Part shown: in pieces, positions 6,040 to 12,144 of the stretch
Layout of the letters: each line of letters opens with the position of its first letter
Position numbering within the stretch: position 1 is the stretch's first letter
Source of the DNA: Methanobacterium sp. PtaU1.Bin242
Lineage (GTDB): Archaea > Methanobacteriota > Methanobacteria > Methanobacteriales > Methanobacteriaceae
Assembly: GCA_002067565.1 (NCBI GenBank)
Contig: MVQZ01000338.1
Coordinates: 1 to 12,144 of the forward strand
DNA length: 12,144 bases
Direction of reading: 5' to 3'
Notes under the pieces: generated by a model
Databases searched by the model: none
Told to the model about the DNA's origin: nothing
The model's input: the letters and a program-made list of their open reading frames with translations, nothing else
Program-made: the position numbers and the translations under genes

Positions 6040-7037
6040 AGCAGTTTTATGTGCTTTTAATCAGCATACTCCTGGTTGTATTACTGGTACTATGGATCGG
6101 GCCTTCTAATATCCTGAAAGCTCTTGAAACTGCTAATTGGTGGTTCATCTTACTGGCAGCTTTCATACATCTTGCTGCGGTGGGTGTGCGATCTATTCGT
6201 TGGGGTTTTATCATAAACCAGACCACTGAATTTAGAAAAAATTTTATTGTAAAAACCATAGGTCTTTTTGCTGGTAACTTCAGCCCCATGAGAAGTGCCG
6301 GAGAAGTCTTAAACGCAGTTGCTGGTAAAAATATCAACAAGATAACCCTTTCTGAAGGTTTATCCGCCGGTCTCACGGAAAGATTCTTCGATCTAGCCAT
6401 AGTGGGCTTTCTATTAATCATATCTGCCCTATTTATACCTAAAGTACGTGTGATTGCCATAATAGGAGGATTATTATCCCTGGGGGTGATGGTGATCATC
6501 TACCTTGTAAACTGGAGAGAAGGTAGTGGTATATGGTTATATGATAAAATACATCCCCTGGTAAGGAGGTTACCCATTAAAGAGGAAATTCTGGACAATC
6601 TGTACTTAAAGCTTAGCCAGGGCCTGAAAGGGATGATTGAATACACCCAATCCTTCTCCAGCTTTAAAAATCTATCTTTCGTACTCATACTCTCTTTAAT
6701 GTCCTGGATACTGGAATGTATACGGCTTTACACGGTTTTCTACGCTTTTAATGTTGAAATGAGCTTTGTAGTTATAATTATCATATTTTTACTGGCCAAT
6801 GTAGTGGGAGTTCTAACAGCCCTTCCCGGAGGAATTGGATCCATAGAGATATCATTAACCGGTTTATTTGTGCTTTTCGGCGTTCCCAGTGCTCTTGCGG
6901 GGAGCATTGCCCTAGTTGATCGTCTGGTGTCCTTCTGGCTGGTCACTGCCCTGGGTATAATCTTCTCAGCCTACTACGCCCGGGATATCCTGGATGAGAT
7001 CAAAAAGTACACCATAGGTCTATCTTCACAGAGTTAA
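6036..7037 (+). CDS. Flippase-like polytopic membrane protein (LPG synthase TM / AglD C-terminal family)
   Basis: A 333-residue integral membrane protein with about seven or eight hydrophobic segments (near 4-23, 36-52, 117-134, 138-158, 213-236, 243-261, 273-311). Family marks are GNFSPMRSAGE (80-90), ERFFDL (115-120), PGGIGSIE (264-271) and DR at 295-296. These occur in the membrane region of lysylphosphatidylglycerol synthases and in the C-terminal half of archaeal AglD. The start is TTG at 6036, with GGAGG at 6023-6027 and an 8-nt spacer, overlapping the previous stop by 4 nt. With the upstream GT2 it makes a two-gene unit likely used in building or moving lipid-linked sugars for glycoproteins or surface polymers. 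Flipping activity is suggested by family annotation and not demonstrated here. Confidence 0.88.
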   Translation: MKQFYVLLISILLVVLLVLWIGPSNILKALETANWWFILLAAFIHLAAVGVRSIRWGFIINQTTEFRKNFIVKTIGLFAGNFSPMRSAGEVLNAVAGKNINKITLSEGLSAGLTERFFDLAIVGFLLIISALFIPKVRVIAIIGGLLSLGVMVIIYLVNWREGSGIWLYDKIHPLVRRLPIKEEILDNLYLKLSQGLKGMIEYTQSFSSFKNLSFVLILSLMSWILECIRLYTVFYAFNVEMSFVVIIIIFLLANVVGVLTALPGGIGSIEISLTGLFVLFGVPSALAGSIALVDRLVSFWLVTALGIIFSAYYARDILDEIKKYTIGLSSQS

Positions 7038-7053
7038 AGCTGATGAATATATA

Positions 7054-7446
7054 TTACGCTAATAATTTCAGGGAAGAAGCATCCTTTAATATTATCTCTA
7101 TTTTCCCTTGATACTCGCTAACTTTTCCAGTGACCTTTACTCTCCTGTTGGACAGCCCAGAAATGCTGATATTCGCTTTTTGCAGATCCTGAACACTACT
7201 ATCAAATATTATCAGGCTTATTTTACCTGTTCCATCCATGATGTCCATAAAATAGGTGTTGCTCTGGGAGGATTTTTTCACACTCTGCACCACACCCTCC
7301 ACAGACACATCCTCATCCAGCATTCCCCGATTTAAATCCATTATCTTGACTTCCCTGGGTGCTATATCATCTGCAAAGAACATCATACCCATCAAACCTA
7401 GAATAGAGGTTGCAAGGGCTATTTTGAATATAACTTGATCTTCCAT
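7054..7446 (-). CDS. Membrane-anchored OB-fold protein
   Basis: A 130-residue protein with one N-terminal hydrophobic segment (about 5-24, IFKIALATSILGLMGMMFFA) and then an OB-fold nucleic-acid-binding-like domain (about 45-125: DVSVEGVVQSVKK..NTYFMDIMDGTGKISLIIFD..RRVKVTGKVSEYQGKIEIIL). The strand pattern resembles the tRNA_anti/OB family, as in exonuclease VII or Rpa-like folds, and the YQGKIEI motif is typical. The ATG at 7444-7446 is preferred over the GTG at 7455, because GTGAT (7451-7455) matches the anti-SD region. It converges on the flippase gene with only 16 bp between stops. Whether the domain binds nucleic acid, or works outside the membrane as some small OB proteins do, is not shown. 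Confidence 0.8.
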   Translation of the reverse strand: MEDQVIFKIALATSILGLMGMMFFADDIAPREVKIMDLNRGMLDEDVSVEGVVQSVKKSSQSNTYFMDIMDGTGKISLIIFDSSVQDLQKANISISGLSNRRVKVTGKVSEYQGKIEIILKDASSLKLLA

Positions 7447-7490
7447 TGGTATCACATTCCAATTAATATTATTAATATAGTTATTAGTAT

Positions 7491-7498
7491 TATTTATA
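7491..7498 (-). promoter_or_regulatory. TATA box of the OB-fold gene
   Basis: TATAAATA on the minus strand, about 50 nt before the start codon, predicts initiation near 7470 and a leader of some 20-25 nt. Confidence 0.5.
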
Positions 7499-7510
7499 TT
7501 TTGGAAATTG

Positions 7511-7549
7511 AAAAAAAATTGGAAAATAAGAAACTCGAATTAAAAAAAA
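7511..7549 (-). terminator. U-rich terminator of the DNA ligase gene
   Basis: On the minus strand two runs of eight Ts (7542-7549 and 7511-7518) follow the ligase stop within 70 nt. Runs like these are typical archaeal termination signals. No GC-rich hairpin is present. Confidence 0.5.
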
Positions 7550-7577
7550 TAATCAAATTCTAAGATTAAATAAAGAA

Positions 7578-9278
7578 CTATTCACTGATAATCTTCATAG
7601 TCTGGAACATGGACTCAATACGTTCCACAGTATCGATATCTTCAATGCTAAGGTCTGTTCTGATCCTTTTTACCACTGGGAATCGTAAAGAGTAGCCGCT
7701 CTCATATTCCGGGCTTTTAACTATCTCACTGAAGGCTACCTCCATTATGATGGAGGGAACCATCTCCACCCGTCTGCCCTCTTTAAGGGTGATCAGTGGT
7801 TCTGACATTTCTTTAAGCTCCAGTAATGTTTTATCATCCAGACCAGTGGCCACATGGGCCAGAGTTTTGAGTTGGTTGTTCTCATCCTGCAAAGCCAGCA
7901 GAAAAGATCCAATTACATGAGCTCTCTTACCAGTCCCATAGGTTCCCCCTACCACCACCAGATCCAGGGTTTCCGGGGTGGCCTTCCATTTTAACATCTT
8001 CTTTCCTCTTAAACCTGGCGTGTATGGCGCGTAGGGATCTTTTAACATGATTCCTTCATGTCCCTCTTCTATTGATTTATTGAAAAGATCCAGGGCTTCT
8101 TCCGGTGTCTCAGGGGTTGCTTTAACCTGTTTGCTCAACTCAAGTTTTCCAGGTATGACTTGCACGATCTCCTCCAGCAACCTTCTCCTGTCCTTGAAGG
8201 GCTCGTCCAGTGTGGGCTGATTATAATAAAGAACATCGAACAGATACAGAGTAAGGGGAATCTCTTCCCTCAGCCTATCTATTTCATATTTCCTCCTCAC
8301 CCTCTGCAGTATGTACTGGAAAGATATGGGTTTACCTTCCTGGGTAACGATTATTTCACCCTCCACTATAAAATCAGAAGGTTTAATAGCCTTTTTTATG
8401 TATTCTGTTATTTCAGGGATGGCCTGGCTTATATTTTCCAGTCTTCTGGTGAAAATATTAATTTCATCACCCTCACCATGGATCTGGACCCTTACACCAT
8501 CATATTTAGTCTCACAGAGAGCATAACCCATTTCCTGTATGGTGGTCCTGTAGTTTGGTGATAACTGGGCCAGCATTGGTTTTACTGGTTTACCTGGTTT
8601 TAGGGTGAGTTTTTGCAGTCCGGCTGTTCCTTCTTCTCTAGCTACCTCTGCAACCAATCCCAGATCGTTGGTGAGCATGAGAGACCTTTCCACCACCTCT
8701 TTAGGGATGATGAAAGCCTGGGAAATGGCATCTTTTAGTGTTCCTTCACCCACCCCCACCCGCAGTTCTTCAAGCACTGTTCTGGTGATGTATTTGGCCT
8801 CTTGGGGAGATGCTGAGGATAAAAGCTCCCTTAATATTTCCATTTTCTTGTACTGTGATCTGCCGCCGCTGATATCTGCAATTTTAACCAGATTCTGATG
8901 AACCTTACTGATGGTGAGGGATCTTCTGAAGAGGGTGGACTGTACTTTACGTTTGAAAAGTTCCTGGGCAGCAGCGCCTATATCCCCACTATCTCTCATC
9001 TGATCCTCCACCTCATCGACCCCCACACCCACCACCAGGGATATGGCCTTCATCAGAAGTTTAGAACCTATGCCCAGCTCTTCTTCACTCCAAGTAGGGA
9101 ATATTCTACCAAGAGAAAGTAAAGTAACCACTGCCAGGATTTTAGGGTCCTGATCTCCCACCATTTTTAAAAAATCAGCTAATAAGGAGGTTTTCTCCAG
9201 TCTTTTGGTGGTGGAATCCATTGCCTCATACAGTTCCACCAGCTCTTCATACTTCATCTCATTTTTTGTATCAGGCAT
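7578..9278 (-). CDS. lig: ATP-dependent DNA ligase
   Basis: Seals nicks in duplex DNA during replication and repair. The 566-residue length is normal for archaeal Lig. The N-terminal DNA-binding domain (about 8-230) contains TTKRLEKT and the ELRVGVGEGT region. The adenylation domain holds motif I KYDGVR with nucleophile K258, RRLENIS (motif Ia/Ib), IVEGEII (motif III), LYLFDVLYYN (IIIa), EGIMLKD (IV) and LKWK (V). The C-terminal OB-fold includes VVVGGTYGTGKR and FPVVKRIRTDLS. The start chosen is ATG at 9276-9278 with GGAG 4 nt upstream; a TTG 48 nt earlier has no ribosome binding site. Family starts often lie at MKYEEL, seven codons inside, but no ribosome binding site precedes that ATG. It lies 76 bp behind the FilR1-type regulator, so co-transcription or its own TTTAAATTTAA box (9335-9350) are both possible. 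Confidence 0.97.
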   Translation of the reverse strand: MPDTKNEMKYEELVELYEAMDSTTKRLEKTSLLADFLKMVGDQDPKILAVVTLLSLGRIFPTWSEEELGIGSKLLMKAISLVVGVGVDEVEDQMRDSGDIGAAAQELFKRKVQSTLFRRSLTISKVHQNLVKIADISGGRSQYKKMEILRELLSSASPQEAKYITRTVLEELRVGVGEGTLKDAISQAFIIPKEVVERSLMLTNDLGLVAEVAREEGTAGLQKLTLKPGKPVKPMLAQLSPNYRTTIQEMGYALCETKYDGVRVQIHGEGDEINIFTRRLENISQAIPEITEYIKKAIKPSDFIVEGEIIVTQEGKPISFQYILQRVRRKYEIDRLREEIPLTLYLFDVLYYNQPTLDEPFKDRRRLLEEIVQVIPGKLELSKQVKATPETPEEALDLFNKSIEEGHEGIMLKDPYAPYTPGLRGKKMLKWKATPETLDLVVVGGTYGTGKRAHVIGSFLLALQDENNQLKTLAHVATGLDDKTLLELKEMSEPLITLKEGRRVEMVPSIIMEVAFSEIVKSPEYESGYSLRFPVVKRIRTDLSIEDIDTVERIESMFQTMKIISE

Positions 9279-9354
9279 TATTCTCCGCCCCATTAGATTA
9301 TAATCAATTAAAACATCGTTAATCAATGAATGAATATTAAATTTAAATTAATTT

Positions 9355-10179
9355 CTACAGCCTAAATTCTGTGGATAAATTAAGATGATAGTTAAATAAA
9401 CGTTCACCCCACTCAATAGCATCTTCACATTCACTGATCAGTGAAATATTCAGGTCATATGCTCCATCATCTGTAAATAACCCCAATGCCATGAAATTAT
9501 CACCCTGAGTAAAGGAAATCCTGGTGTCATCTTCAATTATTCCCAATTTAAAATTGCCTGAGGATAATCCTTCATCTATACTTTCTTGATCTACCACTTC
9601 TAACAGCTTGTTCAGTATCTCTTCGGTAAGAAGTAGATGAACCATTCCGTTTCTATCGGGGTTTTCCAGGAGCTTCTTAACATTGGGCATGAAAAAGACT
9701 GAGGAGAGATGTTTCACATTTCTGGATCCTGATAAAAATTCAGATAAAACATTATAGGGTCTCATAATATCTGTAGAAGTTGATCTTACAATTAGTGCGT
9801 TTTTTAAGCATCCCACGTCTTTAAGAAGTTCTGGTGGTATGGATCCGATTTCATGATTTAAAAATAGGTTTTCACATTTATTTAAAGCATATAGGGCCCT
9901 GATCATGTCGATCAATTTATCTGCTATTATTTCACCCGTTTGTGATAAGGAGTAGTTCCCTGATTTCCTTACTATGATATCCTTCTGCTCCAGCTGGTAC
10001 ATCCCATGTAAAATAGTTGATGAACTTAGATGAATCTCGTTTTTTAAACCGGCCAGATCTTTTGATCCCTCACTCAAACTAATCAATATTTTAGCACGAA
10101 CTTCAGATGAAACAAAAAATTTTAAATCATCCTTCACTTCATCATAAAACTTAAACATGTCCTGTAAATCCCTACTCAT
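9355..10179 (-). CDS. Winged-helix regulator with FilR1-type (DUF1724) domain
   Basis: A 274-residue transcriptional regulator of a kind multiplied in methanogens. An N-terminal winged helix-turn-helix spans about 20-90: SSEVRAKILISLSEGSKDLAGLKNEIHLSSSTILHGMYQLEQKDIIVRKSGNYSLSQTG. The larger C-terminal region (about 125-270: LIVRSTSTDIMRPYNVLSEFL, VHLLLTEEILNKLLEV, DDTRISFTQGDNFMALGLFTDDGAYDLNISLISECEDAIEWGERLF) matches the FilR1 middle domain pattern as I recall it. ATG at 10179 is preceded by AGGAG with a 7-nt spacer. No receiver domain is present, so it is probably a one-component regulator with an unknown signal. The target genes are unknown; ligase directly downstream is a candidate only by position. 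Confidence 0.88.
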   Translation of the reverse strand: MSRDLQDMFKFYDEVKDDLKFFVSSEVRAKILISLSEGSKDLAGLKNEIHLSSSTILHGMYQLEQKDIIVRKSGNYSLSQTGEIIADKLIDMIRALYALNKCENLFLNHEIGSIPPELLKDVGCLKNALIVRSTSTDIMRPYNVLSEFLSGSRNVKHLSSVFFMPNVKKLLENPDRNGMVHLLLTEEILNKLLEVVDQESIDEGLSSGNFKLGIIEDDTRISFTQGDNFMALGLFTDDGAYDLNISLISECEDAIEWGERLFNYHLNLSTEFRL

Positions 10180-10227
10180 CAGAATGCTCCTAACTTAATC
10201 CTTTAGGTTTAACTATAGTCTATCATT

Positions 10228-10259
10228 ACTAATTATGTTAGTGTTCGGTAACTATTTAA
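10228..10259 (-). promoter_or_regulatory. Promoter of the FilR1-type gene with inverted repeat
   Basis: TTAAATAG on the minus strand (10252-10259) is a fair TATA box. Initiation would be near 10230, and this overlaps a perfect inverted repeat, ACTAA-TTATG-TTAGT (10228-10242). The leader would be about 50 nt. The layout suggests autoregulation; this is inference. Confidence 0.4.
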
Positions 10260-10517
10260 TCTTTGATGTATTTGGACGACTATTATCAATATCAATATTT
10301 ATAGAATCATTATTTTTAATAAAGAATATGTCGAAATATTGTCAAATAATAAGGATAAATAAAAAACACTTTAAATATCCATAATCACCACATATAGTTA
10401 TTAATAAAAAATTCAGCAGTTATACGTGCATTTAAATGTTCTTACATCACCATTCGAAGGTTAAACTCACAATCCTAAACTTTTTTTGCCATAAATAACA
10501 CATTATTGGTCTAATTT

Positions 10518-10541
10518 TCACACTTGTTCATCAAAGTGTGA
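10518..10541 (-). terminator. Stem-loop just past the WD40 gene stop
   Basis: TCACACTT pairs with AAGTGTGA (8 bp) around an 8-nt loop, 6 bp past the WD40 stop codon on the minus strand. It is followed by AAAA, not Ts, on the minus strand, so it may protect or process the 3' end and need not be an intrinsic terminator. Confidence 0.4.
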
Positions 10542-10547
10542 TTAATT

Positions 10548-11936
10548 TCATCTTACTTCAATAATCACGTCTTTATTTTCGATGGCAGGATTAACTTCTT
10601 CAATCAACACATCAGACCTTAATTTACCCCATATTAATGTTTCAATGAATTTAAGAGCATCTATCTCCCTTGTTGTGAGTCCTTTGGCCTTCATCATACT
10701 CTGAACTTTTTTCAGATGATCTGATGTGGCAGTGGCAATTGGAGCATTGAATACTATTTCTAAAATTTTTACTTTGTGATCCTCACTTCCAGTAGCCAGG
10801 AATCTACCATCCTGACTGAAATTTAGACATTCCACTGTATTTTGATGTTTTATGTCCTTTACCAGATGGAAGTTTTCACCATCCACCACCCTTACCGTCC
10901 TATCCCATCCTCCTGCCGCCAGTAACCGACTGTCTGGGCTGAAACGAAGACATTTTACCCAATTTTCATGCTTTAACTTCCCAATTAACTTGAAGCTCGC
11001 CAGATCCATTACTTTAACGATATTATCCCAATCCCCAGTAGCCATGAGTCGACTATTTGGACTGAAATCCATGCATCTAACCCAATTTTCATGTATAACT
11101 TGTTTAACCAGTTTAAAACTCTCTAAATCCATTATCTTAACCATTCCATCCCGACCACCAGTAGCAAGAAACCTACCATCCCCACTGAAACCAAGACACA
11201 GCACCCCCTTCTGGTGTTTTATCTCTCCCACCATCCTAAATGTCGTAAGATCCATTATCTTAACCATTCCATCCCCACCACCAGTAGCAAGAAACCTACC
11301 ATCCCCACTGAAACCAAGACACAGCACCCCCTTCCTGTGTTTAATTTCCATTATTAACTGGAATGTTTCAAGATCCATTAACTCAACCACTTCTCCCCAT
11401 CCCCCGGTTGCCAGGAATCTGGCATCCGGACTAAACTCCAGACATAACACCCATTTTCTATACATTTTTCTTATAATTTCACAACTAATCATATCCAATA
11501 CATTAATCACCCCATCCCTACCACCAGTAGCAAGAAACCTACCATCTTCACTGAAGTCAAGACATTCTACCACGTTTTTATGCTGAAATTCTGCTTTAAC
11601 CTGAAATGTTTTAACATCAATCAACTTAACCTGCCCATCTTTATTTCCAGTAGCCAGAAAACGACTATCTGGACTAAAATCCAGACAGCGCACCCCATCT
11701 CGATGTTCTATTGTGTTTTTAAGTTGTAAAGTTTCCTGATAGGGATGTGAGTTCAGTTCATTCCACAGTGCATCATCACTTTTCGGAGGATGATATCCTG
11801 CCTTTGTAAGTGTCTTAAATATCTGGTAGGACCAGTTTGGAGGTGTCTGAAAGACCATTGCCCATAGATCATCGTATTTTTCCTCATTTTCAAGTGTTTT
11901 TATAATTTTCCCCCACTCAAGGTCATTTTCATTCAT
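10548..11936 (-). CDS. WD40-like repeat protein, eight blades
   Basis: A 462-residue protein with no signal peptide or transmembrane segment. An N-terminal region (1-75) carries PPNWSYQIFKTLTKAGYHPP. It is followed by eight repeats of about 41 residues (about 77-400) of the form hxxxVxCLxFSxDxRFLATGGxDGxVKhMDLxxFxLhxxI, then a helical C-terminal tail (about 405-462). The blade pattern fits a WD40 beta-propeller, but the terminal WD dipeptide is replaced mostly by MD or LD. Such propellers serve as protein-binding platforms; the partner is unknown. ATG at 11936 is preceded by AGGT at about 7 nt. Blades 4 and 5 are almost identical, showing recent duplication or conversion. Nothing in the neighbourhood names a pathway. 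Confidence 0.87.
   Translation of the reverse strand: MNENDLEWGKIIKTLENEEKYDDLWAMVFQTPPNWSYQIFKTLTKAGYHPPKSDDALWNELNSHPYQETLQLKNTIEHRDGVRCLDFSPDSRFLATGNKDGQVKLIDVKTFQVKAEFQHKNVVECLDFSEDGRFLATGGRDGVINVLDMISCEIIRKMYRKWVLCLEFSPDARFLATGGWGEVVELMDLETFQLIMEIKHRKGVLCLGFSGDGRFLATGGGDGMVKIMDLTTFRMVGEIKHQKGVLCLGFSGDGRFLATGGRDGMVKIMDLESFKLVKQVIHENWVRCMDFSPNSRLMATGDWDNIVKVMDLASFKLIGKLKHENWVKCLRFSPDSRLLAAGGWDRTVRVVDGENFHLVKDIKHQNTVECLNFSQDGRFLATGSEDHKVKILEIVFNAPIATATSDHLKKVQSMMKAKGLTTREIDALKFIETLIWGKLRSDVLIEEVNPAIENKDVIIEVR
11127..11211. repeat. Near-identical WD40 repeat unit, copy in blade 5
   Basis: These 85 bases match 11250-11334 with a single mismatch (g at 11153 against c at 11276). The offset is 123 bp, exactly one 41-codon blade. 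It encodes most of the GVLCLGFSGDGRFLATGG-DGMVKIMD segment. Confidence 0.9.
11250..11334. repeat. Near-identical WD40 repeat unit, copy in blade 4
   Basis: Partner of 11127-11211 at 84 of 85 bases. A 27-base core, from the accaccagtag stretch near 11277 to accatc near 11302, also recurs in blade 2 around 11520-11546. Confidence 0.9.
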
Positions 11937-11992
11937 GTGTAACCTTCTTTTCCTTTAGATCAGAATGTGTATATTCGTCCATCTTATCCAAG

Positions 11993-12000
11993 TTTATAAA
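11993..12000 (-). promoter_or_regulatory. TATA box of the WD40 gene
   Basis: TTTATAAA, within the AT-rich TATTTATTTTATAAAC context on the minus strand, predicts initiation near 11970 and a leader of about 35 nt before the ATG. Confidence 0.45.
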
Positions 12001-12144
12001 ATAAATAGATAATTCTTCATGTTTTCATAACAGGGTGTCTGATTTGTGGTGAAAATTTTCTGTTTGTTTGTGCTTGGTTTCACGTTTTGATATATAATCA
12101 GTTGTTCCCTGGTAAAAGTACAGTTGTATATATTTTATATATTA

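Larger units (their letters stand above)
10180..10547. other. Intergenic region between WD40 gene and FilR1-type gene
   Basis: About 370 bp of AT-rich DNA. It holds the regulator's promoter on the right-to-left strand and a hairpin after the WD40 stop. No reading frame with a ribosome binding site and no RNA gene was recognised between 10260 and 10510. Confidence 0.45.

Noticed and set aside
9279..9326. TTG extension of DNA ligase
   Set aside because: No ribosome binding site for TTG, while GGAG precedes the ATG at 9278.
10852..11586. 244-codon plus-strand frame opposite the WD40 gene
   Set aside because: It is the antisense shadow of the repeated WD40 coding sequence, and its repetitiveness comes only from the blades.
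10548..11936. Regular repeats as a possible CRISPR array or tandem satellite
   Set aside because: The repeats are 123 bp, in frame, and encode propeller blades. There are no short identical repeats with unique spacers anywhere in the window.

Overview
The window looks like a piece of a Methanobacterium-type methanogen (Euryarchaeota, Methanobacteriales). The evidence is an archaeal ATP-dependent DNA ligase, an F420-dependent NADP reductase, a FilR1-type methanogen regulator, archaeal TATA boxes, GGAGG/GAGGTG ribosome binding sites, U-run terminators and AT-rich intergenic DNA. The species assignment is inference.

Left third (1-4974), a redox/alcohol neighbourhood. On the minus strand, a zinc-dependent NADP-type secondary alcohol dehydrogenase (505-1575) is followed by the start of an F420H2:NADP+ oxidoreductase (npdG, 1-435, cut by the window edge). 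Together they could move reducing power from a secondary alcohol to NADPH and on to F420H2. Next come a long gene-poor stretch, an acetate/succinate-type transporter of the YaaH/SatP family (2303-2899, minus), a large regulatory intergenic region, a TetR-family repressor (3714-4331, plus) and a small ABM-fold (antibiotic biosynthesis monooxygenase-like) protein (4684-4974, plus). The adh promoter, including its TATA box and an upstream palindrome, is repeated almost exactly (63 of 67 bases) at 3344-3410, where no normal gene follows. The operator/TATA part recurs in the other orientation at 4531-4553 before the ABM gene. This suggests a small local regulon, with the neighbouring TetR protein as the obvious but unproven regulator.

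Middle (5356-7037), an envelope glycosylation pair. A DPM1-like GT2 glycosyltransferase overlaps by 4 nt a polytopic membrane protein of the LPG-synthase-TM/AglD C-terminal family. The pair resembles the two halves of haloarchaeal AglD encoded as separate genes.

Right part (7054-11936), all on the minus strand: a membrane-anchored OB-fold protein, ATP-dependent DNA ligase, a winged-helix FilR1-type regulator, and an eight-repeat WD40-like propeller protein. Two adjacent blades of the propeller protein are 84/85 identical at DNA level. Each of these genes has a plausible upstream TATA element.

No tRNA, rRNA, CRISPR array or insertion sequence was recognised. The most noteworthy signal is the duplicated promoter/operator set around the TetR gene.
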